Source: Bacteroidales bacterium (lineage in GTDB: Bacteria; Bacteroidota; Bacteroidia; Bacteroidales; Dysgonomonadaceae). From it: a stretch of DNA of 43,577 nucleotides. The stretch lies in contig JAAYGM010000141.1 of NCBI GenBank assembly GCA_012727735.1, positions 1 through 43,577 on the forward strand. Reading direction: 5' to 3'. A program made the position numbers and the translations under genes. Of this stretch, positions 1 through 7,993 are shown piece after piece. Each line of letters opens with the position of its first letter. The first letter of the stretch is position 1. Under the pieces are notes generated by a model. It saw only the letters and a list, made by a program, of their open reading frames with translations. It did no database searches and had not been told where the DNA came from.

Positions 1-842
1 GTACTGAGATGGGACAGTCATTCGCAGGCCTGGGATCGAAGGTGATCATCATTGAGATGATGGACCGCATCGTGCCCACCCTCGATCTGGAGGTCTCGGC
101 CGAGCTGAACAAGATCATTCAGAAGAAGGGGATGAAGGTGATCACCAATGCCCGTATCACTGAGATCGTGGACAAGGGTGATAAGCTGGAGATACGTATC
201 GACGGCAAAGAGTCGGTGATCGCCGACAAGGCGCTGATTTCCATCGGCCGCGTACCTGACCTGGACGGTGTAGGTGAGGTGAAGCTGGAAACAGAGCGGG
301 GTAAGATAAAAGTGAACGCTTTCATGGAGACCAGCGTGAAGGGGATTTATGCACCCGGCGATGTAAATGGCATCAAGATGCTAGCACACGTTGCCTTCCG
401 CATGGGAGAGGTGGCTGCAGAGAATGCAGTCAAGGGCAATCACCGCGAGGTGAAGTTGCTCTCTGCACCCTCGGTGGTCTACACCTCACCAGAGGTGGCT
501 CAGGTGGGACTCACCGAAGAGCAGGCACGTGAAAAGTATGAGGATATCCGTATCGGACGGTTCAGCTTCGCCGCCAATGGGCGCGCACTGGCATCGGGTG
601 ATGCGGTAGGGTTTGTGAAGGTGATCGCCGACAACCGGTACGGTGAAGTGCTCGGTGTGCATATCATCGGCCCTTCGGCTGCTGAGATTATCACACAGGC
701 ATCGCTGATCATGGAGATGGAGATCACGGTGGATGAGGTGGTAAACACCATCTACGGACATCCCACCTATTCTGAAGCACTTGCCGAGGCGTTTGCCGAT
801 GTGTTGGGAGAGGCGATACATATCCCGAAGAAAAAGAAATAG
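1..842 (+). CDS. lpdA: Dihydrolipoamide dehydrogenase, C-terminal part (5' end cut by window start)
   Basis: Frame is open upstream of the ATG at 9 (..T-E-M-G-Q-S-F-A-G-L-G-S-K-V). NAD-binding domain, 'GIYAPGDVNG' FAD motif and C-terminal 'HIIGPSAAEII...HPTYSEALAEA' dimerisation motif. Confidence 0.93.
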   Translation, partial: TEMGQSFAGLGSKVIIIEMMDRIVPTLDLEVSAELNKIIQKKGMKVITNARITEIVDKGDKLEIRIDGKESVIADKALISIGRVPDLDGVGEVKLETERGKIKVNAFMETSVKGIYAPGDVNGIKMLAHVAFRMGEVAAENAVKGNHREVKLLSAPSVVYTSPEVAQVGLTEEQAREKYEDIRIGRFSFAANGRALASGDAVGFVKVIADNRYGEVLGVHIIGPSAAEIITQASLIMEMEITVDEVVNTIYGHPTYSEALAEAFADVLGEAIHIPKKKK

Positions 843-935
843 GTAATTAATATCAGTAATTGCGGGTTTCGGAGTGTGAAAAAAGATTTGAAAGATTTTT
901 TACGCTTTTGAAACCCGCCTTCATTTAGAGTGACT

Positions 936-1931
936 ATGATTTATATCATCAACAGATCCAATAAACCTGATTATAATATTGCCCTTGAGGAGTACTGTTT
1001 CAAGAACCTGAGACAGTTTGATAAGATCTTCATCCTCTGGATCAACGAGCCTGCCATCATTGTGGGTAAGCACCAGAACACGCTGGCGGAGATCAACGCC
1101 CGCTATGTGGAAGAGAACGGTATCCATGTGGTACGGCGTATCACCGGCGGGGGTGCGGTCTATCACGACCTGAACAATCTGAACTATACGATCATCTCTG
1201 ACGATGAGGAGGGTGAGGATGAGTTTGATTTCAAGACCTTCTCACAGCCAGTGATAGAGACGCTGGCAGAGCTGGGGGTGGAGGCGACGTTCTCGGGACG
1301 GAACGATATCACCATCGACGGGAAGAAGATCTGCGGTAACGCACAGGCTTATGCCGATGATCGGGTGATGCACCACGGCTGCCTTCTGTTCGATACCGAC
1401 CTGACGGTGCTGTCCAATGCCCTGGAGGTGTCGGGGGAGACTATAGGCTCCAGGGGGGTGAAGTCGGTGCGCAGCCGTGTGGACAACATCCTGCCTAACC
1501 TGCCTGTAAAAATCACCGTGCATCAGTTTGCAGAGAGGATCCTGGCACAGATGAAACGGAGGTTCCCCGGGATGAGAGAGTATCGTTTCAGTGAGGCAGA
1601 GGAGGCGGCCATAGAGCAATCTCGTCGGGAGAAGTTCGGCAACTGGGAGTGGAACTACGGCATGAACCCCGCTGCAGAGGTGGTACGCGAGAGGCGCTTC
1701 CCTGCCGGTAAAATGCAGGTGTTCCTCAACCTCAGTAAGGGGAAGATTGCCGATATCCGTTTCTTTGGTACCTTCTTTGGTAAGAACAGCGACCTTACGG
1801 AGGTGCAGGAGGCACTGAAAGGGGTGAAATACGCCCTTGAAGAGGTGAGGAGTGTGCTTACGCAACTCGACACCTCCCGCTATTTTGCAGGTTTCTCCAT
1901 AGAGGAACTGACAGAAACGATCGTAAGTTAA
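936..1931 (+). CDS. lplA: Lipoate--protein ligase A
   Basis: MIYIINRSNKPDYNIALEEYCF..., 'RRITGGGAVYHDLNNLNYTII' and 'GRNDITIDGKKICGNAQ' motifs. ORF track starts at a GTG at 930; the ATG at 936 fits the family N-terminus. Confidence 0.93.
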   Translation: MIYIINRSNKPDYNIALEEYCFKNLRQFDKIFILWINEPAIIVGKHQNTLAEINARYVEENGIHVVRRITGGGAVYHDLNNLNYTIISDDEEGEDEFDFKTFSQPVIETLAELGVEATFSGRNDITIDGKKICGNAQAYADDRVMHHGCLLFDTDLTVLSNALEVSGETIGSRGVKSVRSRVDNILPNLPVKITVHQFAERILAQMKRRFPGMREYRFSEAEEAAIEQSRREKFGNWEWNYGMNPAAEVVRERRFPAGKMQVFLNLSKGKIADIRFFGTFFGKNSDLTEVQEALKGVKYALEEVRSVLTQLDTSRYFAGFSIEELTETIVS

Positions 1932-1970
1932 ACGCTTCCACTATTCTATCTCTCTTTTTGTAAATATGTT

Positions 1971-2002
1971 ACCGGCGATGTTCCCATCGGCCGGTTTTTT
2001 TT
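1971..2002 (+). terminator. Rho-independent terminator after lplA
   Basis: accggcgat-gttccc-atcggccggt stem followed by a T8 run. Confidence 0.75.
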
Positions 2003-2070
2003 GTGCCTGAAACACTCCTCCTCCGCGCGCTCTGTTAGATTTATGCCGATATAAATATATCAGAAAATAA

Positions 2071-2102
2071 TTTGCATAGTGAACATATGTTCATTACATT
2101 TG
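2071..2102 (+). promoter_or_regulatory. Bacteroidetes-type promoter with embedded 14-bp palindromic operator
   Basis: TTTG (2071-2074), 20-bp spacer, TACATTTG (2095-2102; TAnnTTTG). Perfect palindrome TGAACATATGTTCA (2080-2093) lies inside the spacer. Confidence 0.6.
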
Positions 2103-2107
2103 TTGCG

Positions 2108-2126
2108 GCTGTAAAAATATTACAGC
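2108..2126 (+). promoter_or_regulatory. Inverted repeat / predicted 5'-terminal mRNA hairpin
   Basis: GCTGTAA-AAATA-TTACAGC, perfect 7-bp arms, located where the transcription start is expected downstream of the -7 element. Confidence 0.45.
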
Positions 2127-2167
2127 GAAAATTATTCAGTATTATCTGATATAAAACGGAGGTAATT

Positions 2168-2377
2168 ATGCCAGGATTTAACAAAAAAGGACCTGCCGGA
2201 GCGGGCGCCGCGAGCGGAAGAGGACGGGGAGGTTGTAACCCGGCCAGGAAAGGGAGAAACAACGTAGAATCGCAGGGGAGAACTGATTTGGATACTCCTT
2301 TTCAGCAAGGCTTCGGGAGGGGTTTGAGACAGAATCAGAGAAAAAGAGACGGATCCGGCAAAAGTAGATTTGCATGA
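2168..2377 (+). CDS. DUF5320-like small Gly/Arg-rich protein
   Basis: Typical family start MPGFNKKGPAGAGAASGRGRGGC; directly upstream of a NifX/NifB-domain gene with ATGA start/stop overlap. Confidence 0.7.
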   Translation: MPGFNKKGPAGAGAASGRGRGGCNPARKGRNNVESQGRTDLDTPFQQGFGRGLRQNQRKRDGSGKSRFA

Positions 2378-2712
2378 AACAGGTGATCGCAATTCCCCTG
2401 GAAGGGGGCAGGATTTGCCAGCATTTTGGCCATTGTCAGCAGTTTTCCATTATCGAGGTTGAGGATGGAGTCATCCTGAAAGAGTCCTTTGTAACGCCAC
2501 CGCCTCATCAACCCGGTTTACTGCCTGCATGGCTGTCGGAGAGAGGCGTCACCGAAGTGATTGCAGCCGGGATAGGACAGAAGGCGATAGCGTTGTTTCA
2601 GCAGCAACAGATCAAGGTACATATAGGTGCTGAATATAAGAACCCGCGTGAGCTGGTTTCCGACCACTATCGGCAGTCGCTTGTCTCAGGAGCAAACGCT
2701 TGTAATCACTGA
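2374..2712 (+). CDS. Dinitrogenase iron-molybdenum cofactor (NifX/NifB-type) domain protein
   Basis: MKQVIAIPLEGGRICQHFGHCQQFSIIEVEDG..., 'VIAAGIGQKAIALFQQQQIKVHIG'. Characteristic of the NifX/YiiX-like accessory domain family. Confidence 0.85.
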   Translation: MKQVIAIPLEGGRICQHFGHCQQFSIIEVEDGVILKESFVTPPPHQPGLLPAWLSERGVTEVIAAGIGQKAIALFQQQQIKVHIGAEYKNPRELVSDHYRQSLVSGANACNH

Positions 2713-2787
2713 AAAGGCAGAAAAAGGAAAAAGTAGATTCAGATTACAGATGTTATTTTTGCTTTGCCCGTGTTTTTGAGAAGATGA

Positions 2788-3081
2788 TTGCCAAGCTCGC
2801 TCGCTCTCCCGGAAAAGAAAGAGCTGGCCACAGAGAATGGTAACGATGTCCCCTCAATGATGCTGGATCGTAGCTCTGTCGCGTTTCAGGATCTCTTCGA
2901 CAAGGCGGATCTTGTCATCTCAAACGGTCAGGGAAACCTGGAGGGGTTGATAGCGGTGGAGAAGAGCGCTCTCTTTTTCCTGCTGATGGTGAAGTGTGAT
3001 GTGATTGCCGATTTATTGGGAGTGAAGAAAGGAGGCTTCATCTGCTACGAAAAAGAAGGAAGCAATAACAACAATAATTAA
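2788..3081 (+). pseudogene. C-terminal remnant of a DUF89 (ARMT1-like / damage-control phosphatase) protein
   Basis: 'ENGNDVPSMMLDRSSVAFQDLFDKADLVISNGQGNLEGL...ALFFLLMVKCDVIADLLGVKKG' matches the DUF89 C-terminus. No N-terminal domain upstream; in-frame TGA at 2785-2787 immediately before the ORF; only a TTG start is available. Confidence 0.7.
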
Positions 3082-3148
3082 TAGAATTTTCGCATGTTCA
3101 TATTGAAATGAATACAGAGCAAGCAAAAATTGCATAAATAAGAAGCGT

Positions 3149-3667
3149 ATGATTGTACCTATCCTACTGTATGGCTCACAGATGCTCCGGCGCAACACCT
3201 CTGATGTGGTTGAAGAGGACAGGCCCGGAGAGATCTCAAGAAACATGTTCGAGACGCTTAAAAGAGCGGAGGGGATAGGATTGGCGGGACCTCAGGTAGC
3301 CATCTCAAAAAAGATATTTATTATTGATACCACGCCGATGCATGGAGGTGATCCTTATTTCAAAGCGGTGGAGAAGGTTTTTCTTAATCCTCAGATTGTT
3401 GAGATTGAAGAGGAAGAGGTGGCCTTTAACGAGGGATGTCTCAGCATCCCCGGGATATTCAGTGAACTTCAGAGACCGGATAAGATTTATGTGAAATATC
3501 AGAACCTGGCTTTTGAGACGGTGGAAGAGGAGCTGCAGGGGTTGGAGGCGAGGATCTTTCAGCATGAGTATGATCATCTCGACGGTATCCTCTTCATTGA
3601 CCATATGTCCGGTTTACAAAAACGATTGATACAGGGAAAACTAAAAAAAATAAAGAAAAGAAGATGA
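3149..3667 (+). CDS. def: Peptide deformylase (divergent)
   Basis: Three PDF motifs: GIGLAGPQ, EGCLS, HEYDHLDG. Confidence 0.9.
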   Translation: MIVPILLYGSQMLRRNTSDVVEEDRPGEISRNMFETLKRAEGIGLAGPQVAISKKIFIIDTTPMHGGDPYFKAVEKVFLNPQIVEIEEEEVAFNEGCLSIPGIFSELQRPDKIYVKYQNLAFETVEEELQGLEARIFQHEYDHLDGILFIDHMSGLQKRLIQGKLKKIKKRR

Positions 3668-4701
3668 ACGTAAAAAGCAAAACAGCAAAAGCGGCTTTTG
3701 AAAAGACGAAGCTGCCTCATATAAAAAACATCATCATCGTGGCATCCGGAAAGGGAGGAGTAGGCAAATCGACCGTGGCGGCAAGCCTCGCTCTGTCGCT
3801 GGCCAGAGAGGGCTATGCTACCGGACTGCTGGATGCCGACATCCATGGGCCCTCGGTACCCACCCTCTTCAACCTGAATCATCAGCGTCCGCTCTCGATC
3901 GAGAAAGAGGGGAAGACCTGGATTGAGCCTTTCGACCGCAACGGGATCAGGGTGATCTCAATCGGTTGCTTTATCGACCCCTCACAGTCTCTTCTCTGGC
4001 GCGGTCCCATGGTGACGAATGCGCTGAAACAGCTGCTCAATGATACCGACTGGGGAGTACTGGATTATCTGATCATCGACACACCTCCCGGCACCGGTGA
4101 TGTGCATCTCACCCTGCTGCAGTCTTACGAAATCACGGGGGCTATCGTGGTGACCACCCCGCAGGCTATTGCGCTTGATGATGTAGTCAAGGCCATCGGG
4201 ATGTTCAATAACAAGAATGTGGCGGTGCCTGTGCTGGGGATCGTGGAGAACATGTCCTGGTTCACCCCTACACTGCATCCCGAAGAGCGCTATTTCCTGT
4301 TTGGGGAGGGCGGAGGTGAGAGACTGTCACAGCGGTTTCATATCCCCCTGATCGCACAGATCCCGATGAATGAGCATATACGACAGAGCTGCGATGAGGG
4401 CTCACTCGATTCGCTCTTTCAGGATGAGCAGATCCGCCGGTCATTCACCGGCTTGGTGGAGTCGGTACTGGCTCAGCGGGATTTAAACATCTTAGAGAAT
4501 ACGACAAAGAGAGCCAACGCTACGCCCCCCCAGGAAAACGTAAAGCATCGGCCTCTTCTCTTTCACGCCTCCCTAGAGGGAGAGCGTGTAGGTGATGATC
4601 CCCTCTGCAAACTTATGAATGAACAGTCCCGTTGCAGCCAGGAAACCGGAGACGATACTGATACTGAAGGTGACCGCATAGATGATGCCATCTATAAATG
4701 A
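3664..4701 (+). CDS. Mrp/NBP35-family P-loop ATPase (Fe-S carrier type), with atypical ~70-residue C-terminal extension
   Basis: 'VASGKGGVGKSTVAASLALSLAREGYATGLLDADIHGPSVP', 'DYLIIDTPPGTGDVHLTLLQ', 'GIVENMSWFTP'. ATGA overlap with def. Tail after about 4490 is not Mrp-like. Confidence 0.9.
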   Translation: MNVKSKTAKAAFEKTKLPHIKNIIIVASGKGGVGKSTVAASLALSLAREGYATGLLDADIHGPSVPTLFNLNHQRPLSIEKEGKTWIEPFDRNGIRVISIGCFIDPSQSLLWRGPMVTNALKQLLNDTDWGVLDYLIIDTPPGTGDVHLTLLQSYEITGAIVVTTPQAIALDDVVKAIGMFNNKNVAVPVLGIVENMSWFTPTLHPEERYFLFGEGGGERLSQRFHIPLIAQIPMNEHIRQSCDEGSLDSLFQDEQIRRSFTGLVESVLAQRDLNILENTTKRANATPPQENVKHRPLLFHASLEGERVGDDPLCKLMNEQSRCSQETGDDTDTEGDRIDDAIYK

Positions 4702-4740
4702 GTGTATGATACAATGGAGAGTGCCGTTAAGCCCGATTTA
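4495..4740 (-). pseudogene. Remnant of a ZIP-family metal transporter, antisense to the 3' end of mrp
   Basis: Minus-strand reading from 4737: IGLNGTLHCIIHSFIDGIIYAVTFSISIVSGFLAATGLFIHKFAEGIITYTLSL*GGVKEKRPMLYVFLGG..., resembling the ZIP HSFxDG / HExPEG core. In-frame TAG at 4575-4573; G7 run where a 1-nt shift restores a hydrophobic reading (GGVALALFVVF). Confidence 0.6.
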
Positions 4741-4796
4741 AATTTAATATTTTTTAAACTGGTAATGTTTCCCAAACTGCTATCTGAATAATAAAG

Positions 4797-5360
4797 TCAC
4801 GAGATCGTTCTCATCATATGCTTCCATTTGTAATAACCAAAAACAGAGATGACTGAGTAGATGGCGAACAGGGCGGCAGTGGGGTGGAGTCCTTTCCAGA
4901 TATATAACCCACATGAGATGAGGTTCACCACGAACCACAACCACCATTGCTCCACATATTTCTGTGCCAGCATCCACATACCCAGGATGCTCAGGGCAGT
5001 GGTGAGGCTGTCGCCCGGGGCCACCGCGCTGTCAGTATAGCGTATAAGTATAAGAAGAATCACGCCAAAGAGTACCAGACCGAACACCGTCAGGGGAAGT
5101 ATAAACCGTTTCGGTGTATGGGTGATGGGTAATCCCGTCCCCTCATTTTTATCTCTGTTCCATCTGATCCAGCCGTAGATGCTGGCGAAAAAATAGTAGA
5201 TGTTGATGCCCATATCGGCATAGAACTTGCTTTGGAAGAAGATCCATACATAGAAAACGGGCATCAGCACACCCACGGGCCAGAGCCACTTGCTGGCCCT
5301 GTACTCCAGGAAGAGATAAAGAAGGCCTATGACGGCGCCGATGATTTCGATGGTTTGCAT
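4797..5360 (-). CDS. pnuC: PnuC-family transporter, likely thiamine (PnuT-like) given riboswitch context
   Basis: MQTIEIIGAVIGLLYLFLEYRASKWLWPVGVLMPVFYVWIFFQSKFYADMGINIYYFFASIYGWIRW; 3 nt downstream of the riboswitch-controlled TonB receptor. Confidence 0.88.
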   Translation of the reverse strand: MQTIEIIGAVIGLLYLFLEYRASKWLWPVGVLMPVFYVWIFFQSKFYADMGINIYYFFASIYGWIRWNRDKNEGTGLPITHTPKRFILPLTVFGLVLFGVILLILIRYTDSAVAPGDSLTTALSILGMWMLAQKYVEQWWLWFVVNLISCGLYIWKGLHPTAALFAIYSVISVFGYYKWKHMMRTIS

Positions 5361-5363
5361 AAA

Positions 5364-7658
5364 TTAAAATGAGATCGTGTACCGGGTCATGATGTTGCGC
5401 GTCGCCTGTGGGTAGTAGCCAATCCAGTTGATGCTGCTACCGTCTGCGAAGGTGTCGGTCGCGGCCCATCCGTTGGCAACATACTCGCTGTCAAAGAGGT
5501 TGTTCACAAACAGCTGTAGGCTGATCTCTCCCAGTTTCGTCTTGCGGAAGGTGTAGCCGGCAGAGAGGTTGCTCACGAAATAGGCATCGATCGATTTGGC
5601 CTCATCGGAGGTGTTGTCCAGAAACTGTTTACTCACATACTTACCCAGCAGGTTCATGTAGAAGGGGGTGACAGGCTGCCAGGTGAGACTCACGGCACTG
5701 ACCACATCGGGTGAGAAAGAGATGTTTGTTGTGCCATACTCTTTGGAGATCTGGCCTACCCACGCATAGTTGTCGGGATGATCATACTGATCGAACCAGG
5801 CGGTGTAATTGCTGATCCTGTTGCGGCTGAAGGTGGTGTTGGCATCGAGCCGCAGTTTGTCCTGCCACAAAGGTACGGCAAGTTCCAGTTCAATCCCCGC
5901 ACGGTAGCTCTCCCTCACGTTCTCCATCAGCTTGTAGCCAATGTCTGTCAGCTTCCCGGTCTGCACCATCTGATTGTCATAATCCATATAATAGATGTTC
6001 GCACCCAGCAGCAGACTGTTCTTGTTATAGCGGTATCCCAGCTCGTAATCGATCATCCTCTCAGCCCGGATCGGGTTCACCGCTCCACCCTTGATCCCAT
6101 CTTTCAGGTCCGCACGCAACGGCTCCCGCTGTCCCACTGCTGCAGAGGCGTAGAGGCTGGTTGCCTCATTCAGCTGATAAAACAGTCCTGCTTTAGGGTT
6201 AAAGAAGTTGTAGTTGAAATCACCCGTCAGATCCATCAGGTCATCATCCATGCCGCTGAAACGATAGCCTACATTACGGTACTGCAGATCGCCGAAAAGG
6301 GAGAGTTGCTCCGTCAGCTGGTATTCCGCCTTGGTGAAGAGGCTCACTTCCGATTTCCTGCCCAAATTGCGGTACCATTCGTAGTCCGCCGGTATATTTT
6401 GCGAATGTTTAATCCACGGTAGCCTGCCGTAATGATCACCGTCGTAGAAGCTGTAAAGGCCTCCGAAGTTGAGCTTCAGTGCATTTCTGCTGTAACCGAC
6501 CCCGACATTGGCCACGTAGAAATCATTCTCCATCAGCTTACGACGGATAAAATCAGAGCTGTCGTAGGTCTCACCTTCCATCGTTTGTGGTTCCAGGCCG
6601 AAATCAGTGAAATTATTATCTTCCCTGTAGTTCTCGTAGTATCCATATCCGTAGTTGTAACTGATTCCGGCGTTGAAGGAGAGATAACTTGTGAGCTCCC
6701 TGGAGAGGGTGAGCTGGAGGATATCAGAATAGTAGTTGTCGGTCTCATTACCGTAATAAAGACGGTTGCCCGTATCGTCTTCATATTCACCTGCAGGATT
6801 ATAACGGCGCCCATACTCCTCATCCTGCATCTGCTCTTCCGACACCCCCTCCCAGGTGATACCTGTATGTTGTATTCCTTTCAGGTAGCTGAGCCGCAGA
6901 ATCTGACTGTCGCTATAGTGTGACATGACGGCATAGAGGTTGGAGTGGTTCACCGTGCCATTGCGAACATACCCTTCACCCAACACCCGCGAGAAGCGGG
7001 CATCGAAAGAGAGCCCGTTCTGCAGTATCCCTGTGCCGGCGGCAATGCTGGAGGAGAAAGTGCCGTAGCTGCCTACTGCTGTGGAGGCCTCGCCGTAAGC
7101 CTCTGAGCGGGCGCCCCCACTCTTCAGCGAGATACTGGCTCCGAAAGCGCCTGAACCGTTGGTGGATGTACCCACACCCCGCTGAATCTGAATGCTCTGC
7201 AGCGAGTTGGAGAGGTCAGGAAGATTGACCCAGTAGACCTCCTGGCTCTCGGGGTTGTTCAGCGGCATCCCGTTGAGGGTGACATTGATGCGTGTGGCAT
7301 CTGTACCGCGGATTCTGAAATAGGTGTTACCCACACCCAGGCCATCCTCCGTGAAGGAGACAAGTGATGGTGTGGTCTGGAGAATGGCCGGGATATTCCG
7401 TCCGGCATTTTGTTTTTTGATATCTGAGGATGTGATATTAGTGTAGGATACCGGTGTCTGGAGGCCTGCCCGCGTACCGGAGACAATCACCTCTTCCAGC
7501 TGAATAAATTCCAGACTGTCTGCAGGTGCTTCCTGTGTGTCAGATGTAACCTGCATCTGCTGCGCACGTTGCGCAATTTCTTTCCTCTGCGCACCCTGTG
7601 CACCTGCTTGATAACCGAAAGCCAACGTGATTGTCAGCCATAAAAAAGCCTTTTTCAT
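5364..7658 (-). CDS. TonB-dependent outer-membrane receptor (predicted thiamine/TPP uptake)
   Basis: Signal peptide, plug domain ('EEVIVSGTRAGLQTPVSYTNITSSDIKKQNAGRNIPAILQTTPSLVSFTEDG'), C-terminal beta-barrel ending in ..ATRNIMTRYTISF. TPP riboswitch upstream. Confidence 0.93.
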   Translation of the reverse strand: MKKAFLWLTITLAFGYQAGAQGAQRKEIAQRAQQMQVTSDTQEAPADSLEFIQLEEVIVSGTRAGLQTPVSYTNITSSDIKKQNAGRNIPAILQTTPSLVSFTEDGLGVGNTYFRIRGTDATRINVTLNGMPLNNPESQEVYWVNLPDLSNSLQSIQIQRGVGTSTNGSGAFGASISLKSGGARSEAYGEASTAVGSYGTFSSSIAAGTGILQNGLSFDARFSRVLGEGYVRNGTVNHSNLYAVMSHYSDSQILRLSYLKGIQHTGITWEGVSEEQMQDEEYGRRYNPAGEYEDDTGNRLYYGNETDNYYSDILQLTLSRELTSYLSFNAGISYNYGYGYYENYREDNNFTDFGLEPQTMEGETYDSSDFIRRKLMENDFYVANVGVGYSRNALKLNFGGLYSFYDGDHYGRLPWIKHSQNIPADYEWYRNLGRKSEVSLFTKAEYQLTEQLSLFGDLQYRNVGYRFSGMDDDLMDLTGDFNYNFFNPKAGLFYQLNEATSLYASAAVGQREPLRADLKDGIKGGAVNPIRAERMIDYELGYRYNKNSLLLGANIYYMDYDNQMVQTGKLTDIGYKLMENVRESYRAGIELELAVPLWQDKLRLDANTTFSRNRISNYTAWFDQYDHPDNYAWVGQISKEYGTTNISFSPDVVSAVSLTWQPVTPFYMNLLGKYVSKQFLDNTSDEAKSIDAYFVSNLSAGYTFRKTKLGEISLQLFVNNLFDSEYVANGWAATDTFADGSSINWIGYYPQATRNIMTRYTISF

Positions 7659-7778
7659 TTACGTAATTTTTAGGATGAACAATGCCAATGGCGTTGTACA
7701 TCGATTGTTAGTGAAATAAAAAAGGGGATTTAAAATAAGATGTATACCTGAAGAGCCACCCTTAGGTGAGCTTCTCTT

Positions 7779-7852
7779 TATTCCCTCCGCCGGCATTATC
7801 CGGATCAGGTGATTTGGGTATGATCTCAGCCCGATAATTGGGCACCCCTGTT
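7779..7852 (-). ncRNA. TPP (THI element) riboswitch
   Basis: Minus strand: caacaggggtgcccaattatcgggCTGAGAtcatacccaaatcaCCTGATCcGGATAATGCCGGCGgAGGGAA, near-consensus TPP aptamer. Confidence 0.95.
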
Positions 7853-7863
7853 GATTGAAGAAA

Positions 7864-7871
7864 CAAAGATA
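7864..7871 (-). promoter_or_regulatory. Candidate -7 promoter element for the TPP-riboswitch transcript
   Basis: Minus strand TATCTTTG (TAnnTTTG) placed 11 bp before the aptamer 5' end; no clear -33 TTTG at ideal spacing. Confidence 0.45.
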
Positions 7872-7993
7872 GTTGATTTTTGTTCAAAAATGAGCAGCTA
7901 TTGTAAAAATTAACCCCGAAGTGATTTTTTCTCTGGATTTATTCGTATTTTCGTTTGATATATACGCAAAAATATAAAGGGGTTTTACACAAT

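Noticed and set aside
2374-2712. Evidence for nitrogen fixation (NifX/NifB-like domain)
   Set aside because: Stand-alone NifX-type domain proteins are widespread in non-diazotrophs; no nifHDK or radical-SAM NifB in the window.
5778-6923. Long plus-strand ORFs (214 aa and 163 aa) opposite the TonB receptor
   Set aside because: Antisense shadow ORFs; the minus-strand receptor is unambiguous and these have no recognisable domains.
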